A stretch of 56,785 nt of DNA from Actinomycetes bacterium (lineage in GTDB: Bacteria > Actinomycetota > Actinomycetes > Propionibacteriales > Propionibacteriaceae). The stretch lies in contig JAEVYS010000102.1 in NCBI GenBank assembly GCA_023392635.1, forward strand, positions 1 through 56,785. Direction: 5' to 3'. A program made the translations under genes and the position numbers. The notes under the pieces were generated by a model that searched no databases, was not told where the DNA came from, and saw only the letters and a list, made by a program, of their open reading frames with translations. This document shows positions 24,360 to 33,141 of the stretch, in pieces; the first letter of the stretch is position 1; each line of letters begins with the position of its first letter.

Positions 24360-25316
24360 GTGATCCTGTTCATCCCGAGCCCGTCGATCAGCTCGTTCCA
24401 GATCGGCCCGCTGACGATCCACTTCTACGCGCTGTGCCTGATCACCGGCATCATCGCTGCCTGGATGCTGGGGGTGCGGCGGTGGCGTGCGCGCGGCGGA
24501 CGCAGCGAGAGCTTCGAGGCCGTGTTGCTGTGGGCGATCCCGATCGGCATCGTGGGCGCGCGGATCTACCACGTGCTCACCCATCTCGGGGACTACTTCG
24601 GCCCGAACGCCTACGGCCACTGGTGGGCGATCTGGGAGGGTGGCATCGCGATCTACGGGGCGATCGGCGTCGGCGCCGCTGCCGCCTGGGTCGCGGCGCG
24701 CCGGCAGAAGATCGCGTTCGCCGCGCTGGCCGATTCCCTCGCGCCGGGGATCGCGATCGGGCAGGCGCTCGGCAGGTTCGGAAACTGGTTCAACCAGGAG
24801 CTGTACGGGCAGCCGACGACGCTGCCCTGGGGCCTGGAGATCGATTCCGCGCACCGGGTCCCCGGCTACGAGCAGTACGCAACGTTCCACCCGACGTTCG
24901 CCTACGAGTCGCTGTGGAACCTCCTGGTCGCCGGCACCCTGCTCTGGGCGGACCGACGGTTCCGGCTCGGGCGGGGCAAGGTCTTCGCTCTCTACATTGC
25001 CCTGTACGGCTTCGGCAGGATCTTCACCGAGGCCATCCGCCTCGACTACTCCTACGACACGTTCGGCCCGGTGCGGTTCAACGAGGCGGTCGCCATGCTG
25101 ATCTGCGCGACCGGGATCGTGCTCTTCGCCTGGCTGACCAGGTACCGCCCGGGGCGCGAGGAGGTCGTGGAGTTCGGCGCTGCGTCGAGTCCGGTGGACG
25201 ACCGGACGGACGACCGCGCCGCCACCGGCGAGGAGACCGACGAGGCGCCCGCGACCGCCGTCCCTGAATCCCCGGGTGACAAGGCCGGCGGTCCCCAGGG
25301 CGCCGCCAGCAGCTGA
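24360..25316 (+). CDS. lgt: Prolipoprotein diacylglyceryl transferase Lgt
   Basis: A 318-residue membrane enzyme that moves diacylglycerol from phosphatidylglycerol to the lipobox cysteine. It has about seven helices, the signature GRFGNWFNQELYGQPT in the middle, HFYALCLITG in the first helix and HPTFAYESLWNLL later. The last 45 residues are acidic and low in complexity (DDRTDDRAATGEETDEAP), a cytoplasmic tail often seen in actinobacterial Lgt. GTG 24360 has GAGGAG ten bases upstream. It stands at the end of the trp cluster as in mycobacteria. Confidence 0.96.
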   Translation: MILFIPSPSISSFQIGPLTIHFYALCLITGIIAAWMLGVRRWRARGGRSESFEAVLLWAIPIGIVGARIYHVLTHLGDYFGPNAYGHWWAIWEGGIAIYGAIGVGAAAAWVAARRQKIAFAALADSLAPGIAIGQALGRFGNWFNQELYGQPTTLPWGLEIDSAHRVPGYEQYATFHPTFAYESLWNLLVAGTLLWADRRFRLGRGKVFALYIALYGFGRIFTEAIRLDYSYDTFGPVRFNEAVAMLICATGIVLFAWLTRYRPGREEVVEFGAASSPVDDRTDDRAATGEETDEAPATAVPESPGDKAGGPQGAASS

Positions 25317-25325
25317 ATCGTCCGC

Positions 25326-25355
25326 TATTTGGACCGCCTGACCGTAATTTGGACG
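25326..25355. promoter_or_regulatory. TTTGGAC direct repeats upstream of gltBD
   Basis: TATTTGGACC (25326-25335) and TAATTTGGACG (25345-25355) share TTTGGAC exactly 20 bp apart, two turns of the helix. They form the most AT-rich part of this gap. A weaker copy, CTTGGGACG, is at 25386-25394. This looks like a paired operator for a nitrogen or glutamate regulator, but the regulator cannot be named. Confidence 0.45.
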
Positions 25356-25418
25356 CTCAGGCGAAGCTGCGGCGGCGGTGATCCACTTGGGACGGCGGGA
25401 ATCGGGATCGGCTTCGGG

Positions 25419-25424
25419 TAGGCT
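25419..25424 (+). promoter_or_regulatory. Putative -10 of gltBD
   Basis: TAGGCT about 85 nt before the gltB start, followed at once by a small hairpin CACGCT TCCTG AGCGTG (25425-25441). No clear -35 box. The 5' leader would be about 78 nt and ends with GGGAG before ATG 25509. Confidence 0.35.
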
Positions 25425-25508
25425 CACGCTTCCTGAGCGTGCAGCGTCGGCGTGCGGCCGATCCAGCACGCCCGCGTCCCGCGCGCTCGCGCAGATGGGA
25501 GACACCAC

Positions 25509-28500
25509 ATGGCGATGACGATGACGGGAAGGCCCGCCCAGGGCCTGTACGACCCCAGCTATGAGCACGACGCCTGTGGCGTCGCGTTCGTGGCGCGGCT
25601 CTCCGGTGTGGCGAGCCACGACATCGTCTCGAAGGGCCTCACCGCCCTGGAGAACCTCGACCACCGCGGCGCCACGGGTGCCGATCCGGCAGCGGGTGAC
25701 GGCGCGGGCATGCTCCTCCAGGTTCCCGACCGCTTCCTCCGCCAGGTGGTCGACTTCGACCTGCCCGACCCCGGCCATTACGCGATGGGGATGGCGTTCC
25801 TGCCCACCGATCCGGTGGCGCGCGCCTCTGCGAAGCGCACCATCGAGTTCCTCGCGACCGAAGAGGGACTCATCGTCCACGGGTGGCGTCCGGTTCCGAC
25901 CGACGACTCCACCCTCAGCCCGGTCTCGGCACGGAACATGCCGACGTTCGAGCAGTTCTTCGTCTCCACCGCCTCATCCGCGACCGGCATCGAGCTCGAC
26001 CGGGCCGTGTACCCGTTGCGGCAGCGCGCGCGCAACGAGGCCGGCGTGTACTTCGCGTCGCTGTCCTGCCGCACCACCGTCTACAAGGGCATGCTCACCA
26101 CGCAGCAGCTCGCCGAGGTGTTCCCCGACCTGCTCGACGAGCGGGTGGAGAGCGCCCTGTCGCTCGTGCACTCGCGCTTCTCCACCAACACCTTCCCTGC
26201 GTGGGAGCTCGCCCACCCGTACAGGCTGCTCGCGCACAACGGCGAGATCAACACCGTCAAGGGCAACCGGAACTGGATGCGTGCCCGTGAGGCGCTGCTG
26301 GCCACCGACGCGATTCCTGGCGAGCTGTCCCGGATCTTCCCCATCTGCACCCCCGGCGGGTCGGACTCGGCCTCCTTCGACGAGGTGCTCGAGCTGCTGC
26401 ACCTGGGCGGGCGTTCGCTGCCGCACGCGGTGTTGATGATGATCCCGGAGGCGTGGGAGAACCACACCGAGATGGACGCCGCGCGCAAGGCGTTCTACTC
26501 CTTCCACTCCTCGATGATGGAGCCGTGGGACGGGCCGGCGTCCGTCACCTTCACCGACGGCACCCTGATCGGCGCCGTGCTCGACCGCAACGGGCTGCGC
26601 CCTGGCCGGTACTGGGTGACCGACGACGGGCTCGTGGTGTTCGCCTCCGAGGCCGGCGTGCTCGACCTCGACCCGGCCAAGGTCGTCGAGAAGGGCCGCA
26701 TGAAGCCCGGCCGCATGCTCCTGGTCGACCTCGAGCAGCACCGCCTGATCAACGACGACGAGATCAAGGCCCAGCTCGCCGCCGAGCACCCCTACGCCGA
26801 ATGGCTCGAGGAGGGCCGCGTCGACCTCGAGGACCTGCCCGAGCAGCAGCACGTCGTGCACAGCCACGCCTCGGTGACACGGCGCCAGCAGGTGTTCGGC
26901 TACAGCCACGAAGAGCAGCGGATGATCATCGCCCCGATGGCCAACACCGGGGCCGAGCCGATCGGCTCGATGGGCTCCGACACCCCGGTGGCCGTGCTCA
27001 GTGACCGCCCCCGCCTGCTGTTCGACTACTTCGCACAGCTGTTCGCGCAGGTCACCAACCCGCCGCTGGACGCGATCCGCGAGGAACTGGTCACCTCCCT
27101 CGCGGCCACCTTCGGCCCGGAGGGCAATCTCCTCAAACCCGGGCCGGAGTCCTGCCGGCAGATCGTGATCGGCTACCCGATCCTCGACTCCGACCAGCTC
27201 GCGAAGCTCGTCCGCATCAACCGCGACGGCTCGATGCCGGCCTACGACACGCATGTCGTGCGCGGCCTCTACGACGTGGAGGGTGGCGGAGCAGCGCTCA
27301 AGGCCAGCCTCGACGAACTGTGCCGTCAGGTGAGCGAGGCGATCGCCCGCGGGTGCCGCACGATCATCCTGTCCGACCGGCACTCCAACGCCGAGCTCGC
27401 GCCGATCCCGTCCCTGCTGCTCACCGCGGCGATCCACCACCACCTGGTGCGGGAGAAGACCCGCACCCAGGTCGGCCTGATCGTCGAGGCCGGCGACGTC
27501 CGCGAGGTGCACCACGTCGCCCTGCTGATCGGCTACGGCGCGGCAGCGGTCAACCCGTACCTCGCCTTCGAGAGCGCCGAGGACCTCGCCCGCCGCGAGT
27601 GGCTGGTCAACGTCGAGCCGGAGAAGGCCGTCTACAACGTCCGCAAGGCGCTCGGGAAGGGCGTCCTCAAGGTGATGTCGAAGATGGGCGTCTCCACCAT
27701 CGCCTCGTACACCGGCGCCCAGATCTTCGAGGCGCTCGGGCTGTCCAGCGAGCTCGTCGAGCGGTACTTCACCGGCACCACCAGCCGCATCGAGGGCATC
27801 GGGCTGGACGAGATCGCGGCCGAGGTCGCCAAGCGCCACGCCCGCGCCTACCCGCCGGACGGCATCCCACTGCCGCACCGGACCCTGTCCACCGGCGGCG
27901 AGTACAAGTGGCGCAGGGAAGGTCCGCCGCACCTGTTCGACCCCGAGACCGTGTTCCGGCTCCAGCACTCCACGCGCCAGAAGCGCTACGACGTGTTCAA
28001 GGCGTACACCTCCCGGGTCGACGACCAGTCCGAACGGCTGATGACCCTGCGGGGGCTCCTCGAGTTCGGGACCGATCGGGCTCCGGTGCCGATCGAGGAG
28101 GTCGAGCCGGTCAGCGAGATCGTCAAGCGGTTCTCCACCGGTGCGATGAGCTACGGCTCCATCAGCAGGGAGGCCCACGAGACCCTCGCGATCGCCATGA
28201 ACCGGCTCGGCGGCAAGTCGAACACCGGTGAGGGGGGCGAGGACGTCGATCGTCTCTACGACCCCGAGCGCCGCAGCGCGATCAAGCAGGTGGCGTCCGG
28301 CCGGTTCGGCGTGACCAGCGACTACCTCACCAACGCCACCGACATCCAGATCAAGATGGCGCAGGGAGCCAAGCCCGGCGAGGGCGGCCAGCTGCCCGGC
28401 CAGAAGGTGTACCCGTGGGTGGCCAAGACCCGGCACTCGACGCCGGGTGTGGGGCTGATCTCCCCGCCACCGCACCACGACATCTACTCGATCGAGGACC

Positions 28501-30038
28501 TCAAGCAGCTGATCCACGACCTGAAGTGCGCGAACCCGGCCGCGCGGGTGCACGTCAAGCTGGTCGCGGAAGTGGGCGTCGGCACGGTCGCCGCCGGCGT
28601 GTCCAAGGCCAAGGCTGACGTCGTGCTGATCTCCGGCCACGACGGCGGCACCGGCGCAGCGCCGCTGACCTCGCTGAAGCACGCGGGGGGCCCGTGGGAG
28701 CTCGGGCTCGCCGAGACCCAGCAGACCCTGCTGCTGAACGGCCTGCGCGACCGCATCGTCGTGCAGGTGGACGGCCAGCTGAAGACCGGCCGGGACGTCA
28801 TGATCGCCGCGTTGCTCGGCGCGGAGGAGTTCGGCTTCGCCACGGCGCCGCTGGTCGTCTCCGGCTGCGTGATGATGCGGGTGTGCCACCTCGACACCTG
28901 TCCGGTCGGGGTCGCGACCCAGAATCCGGAGCTGCGGGCCAAGTACGACGGCGACGCGGAGTTCGTGGTGAACTTCTTCGAGTTCGTGGCCGAGGAGGTC
29001 CGCGAACACCTGGCTGCCCTCGGCTTCCGCACGATCGAGGAGGCCATCGGCCACGTCGAGGTCCTGCGCACGAAGAAGGCCGTCGCGCACTGGAAGGCGC
29101 AGGGCCTCGACCTCGGGCCGGTGCTCCACCAGGTGGAGCTCCCCGAGGGTGCCCCGTTGCACTGCGTGACCACCCAGGACCACGGCCTGGCGGAGAAGCT
29201 GGACAGCCAGCTGCTCGAGATCGCCCGGCCGGCCCTGACCCGAGGCGAACTGGTGCGTGCCGACCTCACCGTCCGCAACGTCGACCGCACCGTCGGCACG
29301 ATCCTCGGCCACCACGTGACCAAGGCCACGCGAGGGGAGGGCCTGGCCGAGAACACCATCGACCTCACCCTGCGGGGCACCGCCGGCCAGAGCTTCGGCG
29401 CGTTCCTGCCCCGGGGCGTCACCCTCCGGCTGGTCGGCGACACGAACGACTACTTCGGCAAGGGGCTGTCCGGCGGCCGGCTGATCGTGCGACCGCACAA
29501 GAGCGCGCCGTTCGTCGCGGAGGACCAGATCATCGCGGGGAACGTCATCGCCTACGGCGCCACGAGCGGTGAGCTGTTCATCAGGGGCCAGGTGGGCGAG
29601 CGCTTCTGCGTCCGCAACTCCGGGGCCTCCGCCGTCGTCGAGGGAGTGGGCGACCACGCCTGCGAGTACATGACCGGCGGCGAGGCGCTGATCATCGGCC
29701 CGACCGGGCGCAACATCGCCGCCGGCATGTCCGGCGGCGTGGCCTGGGTCCTCGACCTGGTGCCGGAGCGACTGAACACAGAACTCGTCGACGCCCAGCC
29801 GGTGACGCCGGAGGAGCTGGTGCGGGTCAAGGAGCTGCTGCTCAGGCATGTGGAGGAAACCGGCTCGGCCGTCGGCGAACGGCTGCTCGCCTTGTCCGAC
29901 GATGAACTACGAACGAGGTTCACCACACTCATGCCACGCGACTACGCCCGCGTCCTCAAGGCCAGGGCGGACGCCGAACTCGCCGGGCTGGACGAGGAGA
30001 CCACGGTCAAGCTGATGATGGAGGCTTCCCATGGCTGA
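25509..30038 (+). CDS. gltB: Glutamate synthase (NADPH) large subunit GltB
   Basis: A 1509-residue enzyme that makes two glutamates from glutamine and 2-oxoglutarate. The class II glutaminase nucleophile is C23 in EHDACGVAF; the 22 residues before it would be removed as a propeptide. The order is glutaminase (to about 420), central domain, FMN domain with KRFSTGAMSYGSIS and GEGGEDVDRL, and the 3Fe-4S cysteines in CVMMRVCHLDTCP. The GXGXG beta-helix domain closes the chain (GRLIVRP, GQVGERFCVRNSG, GPTGRNIAAGMSGG). ATG 25509 has GGGAG upstream; the frame is open further upstream without similarity. It overlaps gltD by 8 bp. Confidence 0.97.
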   Translation: MAMTMTGRPAQGLYDPSYEHDACGVAFVARLSGVASHDIVSKGLTALENLDHRGATGADPAAGDGAGMLLQVPDRFLRQVVDFDLPDPGHYAMGMAFLPTDPVARASAKRTIEFLATEEGLIVHGWRPVPTDDSTLSPVSARNMPTFEQFFVSTASSATGIELDRAVYPLRQRARNEAGVYFASLSCRTTVYKGMLTTQQLAEVFPDLLDERVESALSLVHSRFSTNTFPAWELAHPYRLLAHNGEINTVKGNRNWMRAREALLATDAIPGELSRIFPICTPGGSDSASFDEVLELLHLGGRSLPHAVLMMIPEAWENHTEMDAARKAFYSFHSSMMEPWDGPASVTFTDGTLIGAVLDRNGLRPGRYWVTDDGLVVFASEAGVLDLDPAKVVEKGRMKPGRMLLVDLEQHRLINDDEIKAQLAAEHPYAEWLEEGRVDLEDLPEQQHVVHSHASVTRRQQVFGYSHEEQRMIIAPMANTGAEPIGSMGSDTPVAVLSDRPRLLFDYFAQLFAQVTNPPLDAIREELVTSLAATFGPEGNLLKPGPESCRQIVIGYPILDSDQLAKLVRINRDGSMPAYDTHVVRGLYDVEGGGAALKASLDELCRQVSEAIARGCRTIILSDRHSNAELAPIPSLLLTAAIHHHLVREKTRTQVGLIVEAGDVREVHHVALLIGYGAAAVNPYLAFESAEDLARREWLVNVEPEKAVYNVRKALGKGVLKVMSKMGVSTIASYTGAQIFEALGLSSELVERYFTGTTSRIEGIGLDEIAAEVAKRHARAYPPDGIPLPHRTLSTGGEYKWRREGPPHLFDPETVFRLQHSTRQKRYDVFKAYTSRVDDQSERLMTLRGLLEFGTDRAPVPIEEVEPVSEIVKRFSTGAMSYGSISREAHETLAIAMNRLGGKSNTGEGGEDVDRLYDPERRSAIKQVASGRFGVTSDYLTNATDIQIKMAQGAKPGEGGQLPGQKVYPWVAKTRHSTPGVGLISPPPHHDIYSIEDLKQLIHDLKCANPAARVHVKLVAEVGVGTVAAGVSKAKADVVLISGHDGGTGAAPLTSLKHAGGPWELGLAETQQTLLLNGLRDRIVVQVDGQLKTGRDVMIAALLGAEEFGFATAPLVVSGCVMMRVCHLDTCPVGVATQNPELRAKYDGDAEFVVNFFEFVAEEVREHLAALGFRTIEEAIGHVEVLRTKKAVAHWKAQGLDLGPVLHQVELPEGAPLHCVTTQDHGLAEKLDSQLLEIARPALTRGELVRADLTVRNVDRTVGTILGHHVTKATRGEGLAENTIDLTLRGTAGQSFGAFLPRGVTLRLVGDTNDYFGKGLSGGRLIVRPHKSAPFVAEDQIIAGNVIAYGATSGELFIRGQVGERFCVRNSGASAVVEGVGDHACEYMTGGEALIIGPTGRNIAAGMSGGVAWVLDLVPERLNTELVDAQPVTPEELVRVKELLLRHVEETGSAVGERLLALSDDELRTRFTTLMPRDYARVLKARADAELAGLDEETTVKLMMEASHG

Positions 30039-31497
30039 CCCCAGAGGGTTCATGACCACGCCGCGCCAGGTCGCGGAGCGGCGTCCGGTCGCGGAACGGA
30101 TCCACGACTGGAACGAGGTGTACCCGGGCACGCCGGGGCAGGCCGTCCTCCCGATCATCAGCAAGCAGGCCGGCCGCTGTATGGACTGCGGCATCCCGTT
30201 CTGCCACCAGGGCTGCCCGCTGGGCAACCTGATCCCGGAGTGGAACGACATGATCTGGCGTGACGACTGGCGCGGCGCGCTGGACCGGCTGCACGCCACG
30301 AACAATTTCCCCGAGTTCACCGGACGGCTCTGCCCCGCGCCGTGCGAGACCGCCTGCGTGGTCGGGATCAACCGTGACCCGGTGACGATCAAGAACATCG
30401 AGGTCGCCATCGTCGACCGTGGCTGGGACGACCGGCGGATCACCGCGGAGACCCCCGCCTGGCACACCGGCAGGACGGTGGCCGTCGTGGGGTCGGGCCC
30501 GGCCGGACTCGCCGCCGCCCAGCAGCTCACCCGCGCCGGGCACACCGTCGTGGTCTACGAGCGGGCGGACGCCATCGGGGGACTCCTGCGCTACGGCATC
30601 CCCGAGTTCAAGATGGAGAAGAAGGTCCTGGACCGCCGCCTCAAGCAGATGCGGCTCGAGGGCACGGTGTTCAAGGCCGGGGTCAACATCGGCGTGGACA
30701 TCACCGCCGAACAGCTGCTGGAGCGTTTCGACGCGGTGGTGCTGGCGATCGGGAGCACCGTCGCCCGCGACCTGCCGGTGCCCGGACGCGAGCTGGCCGG
30801 GATCCACCAGGCGATGGAGTTCCTGCCGCAGGCGAACCGGGTCGCGCTCGGCCAGGAGGTCCCCGAGCAGATCAGCGCGCACAACAAGGACGTGGTGATC
30901 ATCGGCGGTGGCGACACCGGCGCGGACTGCCTGGGTACGTCCACCCGCCAGGGGGCGCGCTCGATCACGCAGCTGGAGATCATGCCGACGCCGCCGACCG
31001 ACCGTCCCGACAACCAGCCGTGGCCGACCTACCCGATGACCTACCGGGTCTCCTCGGCCCACGAAGAGGCCGGCGAGCGGATCTACTCGGTGTCGACGAC
31101 GGAGTTCACCGGCGACGAGTCCGGCCGGGTGACCGGGCTGAACGTCAACGAGGTGAGGATGGCGGACGGCCGCTTCGAGGTCGTCCCGGGCAGCGAACAG
31201 TTCCTGCCCGCGCAGCTTGTGCTGCTGGCGATGGGCTTCACCGGGCCACAGAAGGACGGCCTGGTCGACCAGCTCGGGGTCGCGCTCGACCCCCGGGGCA
31301 ACGTGGCGCGCGACGAGCAGTTCGCGACCAGCGTGGACCGGGTGTTCGTCTGCGGGGACGCCGGCCGCGGGCAGTCGCTGATCGTGTGGGCGATCGCTGA
31401 GGGACGCGCGTGCGCGAACGGCGTCGACGCGTTCCTGCAGGGGTCCTCGCGCCTGCCCAGGCCGATCCGGCCGACGGATCGTCCTCTGGTCGTCTGA
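30031..31497 (+). CDS. gltD: Glutamate synthase (NADPH) small subunit GltD
   Basis: A 488-residue flavoprotein that feeds electrons from NADPH to GltB. The N-terminal cysteine clusters CMDCGIPFCHQGCPLGN and CPAPCETAC bind two 4Fe-4S centres; VVGSGPAGLAAAQQL is the FAD fold and VVIIGGGDTGADCLGTS the NADPH fold; VFVCGDAGRGQSLIVWAIAEGR closes the FAD site. It starts at ATG 30031 inside the end of gltB; ATG 30052 is an alternative. The end is 23 bp before the next gene, which seems to have its own promoter. Confidence 0.97.
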   Translation: MADPRGFMTTPRQVAERRPVAERIHDWNEVYPGTPGQAVLPIISKQAGRCMDCGIPFCHQGCPLGNLIPEWNDMIWRDDWRGALDRLHATNNFPEFTGRLCPAPCETACVVGINRDPVTIKNIEVAIVDRGWDDRRITAETPAWHTGRTVAVVGSGPAGLAAAQQLTRAGHTVVVYERADAIGGLLRYGIPEFKMEKKVLDRRLKQMRLEGTVFKAGVNIGVDITAEQLLERFDAVVLAIGSTVARDLPVPGRELAGIHQAMEFLPQANRVALGQEVPEQISAHNKDVVIIGGGDTGADCLGTSTRQGARSITQLEIMPTPPTDRPDNQPWPTYPMTYRVSSAHEEAGERIYSVSTTEFTGDESGRVTGLNVNEVRMADGRFEVVPGSEQFLPAQLVLLAMGFTGPQKDGLVDQLGVALDPRGNVARDEQFATSVDRVFVCGDAGRGQSLIVWAIAEGRACANGVDAFLQGSSRLPRPIRPTDRPLVV

Positions 31498-31509
31498 GCA
31501 GCCGCTGGT

Positions 31510-31515
31510 TACCCT
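31510..31515 (+). promoter_or_regulatory. -10-like element before the NTF2-like gene
   Basis: TACCCT with five bases (gaggg) before ATG 31521. The G-run abuts the ATG, too close for a ribosome binding site, which favours a leaderless start; the spacing is one base shorter than in the clearer cases. Confidence 0.3.
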
Positions 31516-31520
31516 GAGGG

Positions 31521-32096
31521 ATGCCCAAAGCCCCCTCAGCAGGTCGCCTCAAACAGCTCAAGAAGATCGCGACCCTCGGCCAGCGGCTGCCGTTGCCGTC
31601 GGGGCCGACGCCGATGCGGGCGCCGCTCGACGTCGCTTCCCGGTTCACCAAGGCCTGGAACGAGGGTGACGCGAAAGCGATCAGCGAACTGTTCGCCGAG
31701 GACGCCGACTTCGTCAACGTGGTCGGCCTGTGGTGGACGAGCCGCCGCTCGATCCGGCGCGCGCTCAAGCGTGGCTTCGCCGAGTGGTTCAAGGGGTCGA
31801 CGTTCACCGTCGAGAAGCTCAGCCAGCGGCTGCTGGGCAGTGAGGGTGCGCTGGTCCTCGCCCGCTGGCGGATCGAGGGCCAGCGCGATCCCGAGGGCTC
31901 GGTCGCCGAAGCGCGGCGTGGCCTGGCGCCCGTCGCGATGCAGCGCCTCGAGGACGGCACCTGGCTGTGCGTGAGCTGCCACTTCACCGACATCGCGCCC
32001 GCTGCGGACACGAACCTGATGGTCGCCGGCGTGGTGACCCCGACCAGCTACCTGGTGCCGGCGCCAGCCCCGGACGCGCTCGAACCGCCGGACTGA
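31521..32096 (+). CDS. SgcJ/EcaC-type NTF2-like protein (DUF4440/SnoaL fold)
   Basis: A 191-residue protein. After a basic first 30 residues comes an NTF2-like domain: DVASRFTKAWNEGDAKAISELFAEDADFVNVVGLWWTSRRSI is the usual SgcJ/EcaC opening, followed by LARWRIEGQRDPEG and a closing strand with TWLCVSCHFTDI. Such cone-shaped folds host many small-molecule activities, so no reaction is assigned. The final TGA (32094-32096) is formed by the first three bases of a 76-bp palindromic repeat. The gene converges on the arginase gene. Confidence 0.75.
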   Translation: MPKAPSAGRLKQLKKIATLGQRLPLPSGPTPMRAPLDVASRFTKAWNEGDAKAISELFAEDADFVNVVGLWWTSRRSIRRALKRGFAEWFKGSTFTVEKLSQRLLGSEGALVLARWRIEGQRDPEGSVAEARRGLAPVAMQRLEDGTWLCVSCHFTDIAPAADTNLMVAGVVTPTSYLVPAPAPDALEPPD

Positions 32097-32169
32097 CGCA
32101 CCGGGGACGGTTACTTATGCGTCACCCGGCGCGCCGGCTGACGCAGAAGGAACCGTCCCCGGTGCGTCA
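32094..32169. repeat. 76-bp REPIN-like inverted pair, GGGGACGGTT family
   Basis: The ends TGACGCACCGGGGACGGTT (32094-32112) and its exact complement (32151-32169) form a 19-bp perfect inverted repeat. Each half is itself a hairpin (TGACGCA ... TGCGTCA, 17-nt loop), and the centre is the 12-bp palindrome CCGGCGCGCCGG (32126-32137). The outer three bases at each end are the stop codons of the two convergent genes. Layout and position resemble REP doublets (REPINs). It probably also acts as a two-way terminator. Confidence 0.8.
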
Positions 32170-33096
32170 GAGGGCGATGCCCTGGTGCAGGCGGTGCAGG
32201 GTGCTCTTGCCGAACAGGGACTCGACCAGGTCGACGGCGAGTTCTGCGGTCGCGTTGCGCACGTCCAGGGCCGGGTTGAGCTCGACGAGGTCGACGGAGG
32301 CGAGCCGCCCGGTGTCCGCGATCATCTCCATGCACAGCTGCGCCTCACGGTAGGTGGGGCCGCCGCGGACGGGGGTGCCGACCCCGGGAGCGATCTCCGG
32401 GTCGACGAAGTCGAGGTCGAGGCTGAGGTGGAGGTGGGTGTTCTCGTCCACCCCGGCGAGCGCGCGGACCATCGTGCGCCGCATGCCGATCTCGTCGACG
32501 AACCGCATGTCGAACACCTCGACGCCCTCGGCGTAGAGGAACGCCTTCTCGCCGGGGTCGACGCTGCGCAGGCCGACCTGGCGGATCTCGTCGGTGGTGA
32601 TCGCCGGCGCCGGCCCGGCGAGGGTGGTCAGGACATCGGGGCCGTGGCCGGCCAGGCAGGCCACCGGCATGCCATGGATGTTGCCGGACGGGGTGAGCTC
32701 GGCGGTGTTGAAGTCGGCGTGGGCGTCCACCCAGATGATCCGCAGGTTCTTCCCGGTGGCCCGGCAGTGCGCCGCGACGGCGCTGATGGAGCCGATCGCC
32801 AGGCTGTGGTCGCCGCCCAGCAGGATGGGCAGGCGGCCGTCGGCCAGCTCGGCAGCGGTCGCCGCGTACACCGCCCGGTTCCACTCGGCCACCTCGGGCA
32901 GGTGCCGGTACCCGCCCACCGGGGGCTGCTGGGGGTTCTCCGGGCCGGTGAGGTCGCCGGTGTCCACCACCTCGCACCCGTAGTCGCGCAGCGCGTCCAC
33001 GATCCCGGCGACCCGGAGCGACTGCGGCCCCAGCCGGCAGCCGAGCCGCGACGCACCGATGTCGGTCGGCGCACCGATCAGACTCACCTTCGGCAC
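32167..33096 (-). CDS. rocF: Arginase (ureohydrolase family)
   Basis: A 309-residue Mn-dependent hydrolase. The metal ligands are all present: LGGDHSLAIGS, WVDAHADFNTAELTPSGNIHGMP and LSLDLDFVDPEIAPGVGTPVRGG. The spacing and SGNIHGMP segment fit arginase (arginine to ornithine and urea) better than agmatinase, though substrate choice cannot be proven by eye. GTG 33096 follows an AAGGGG ribosome binding site and gives the family start MPKVSLIGAPTDIGASRLG. The TGA stop is provided by the end of the palindromic repeat. It is divergent from a DUF1697 gene, 45 bp apart. Confidence 0.9.
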   Translation of the reverse strand: MPKVSLIGAPTDIGASRLGCRLGPQSLRVAGIVDALRDYGCEVVDTGDLTGPENPQQPPVGGYRHLPEVAEWNRAVYAATAAELADGRLPILLGGDHSLAIGSISAVAAHCRATGKNLRIIWVDAHADFNTAELTPSGNIHGMPVACLAGHGPDVLTTLAGPAPAITTDEIRQVGLRSVDPGEKAFLYAEGVEVFDMRFVDEIGMRRTMVRALAGVDENTHLHLSLDLDFVDPEIAPGVGTPVRGGPTYREAQLCMEMIADTGRLASVDLVELNPALDVRNATAELAVDLVESLFGKSTLHRLHQGIAL

Positions 33097-33141
33097 ACTG
33101 TCCCCTTCCGCGAATGTTCGAGTTGCCGTAAGGATGCAACC

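Noticed and set aside
25326..25355. AmtR-type nitrogen box at gltB
   Set aside because: The CTAT start of the first repeat is suggestive, but the sequence lacks the palindromic CTAT-N6-ATAG form, so I do not name the regulator.
25974..29849. A 1291-codon open frame antisense to gltB
   Set aside because: It has no recognisable motif, its composition is that of a GC-rich shadow frame, and gltB on the other strand carries every expected catalytic element.
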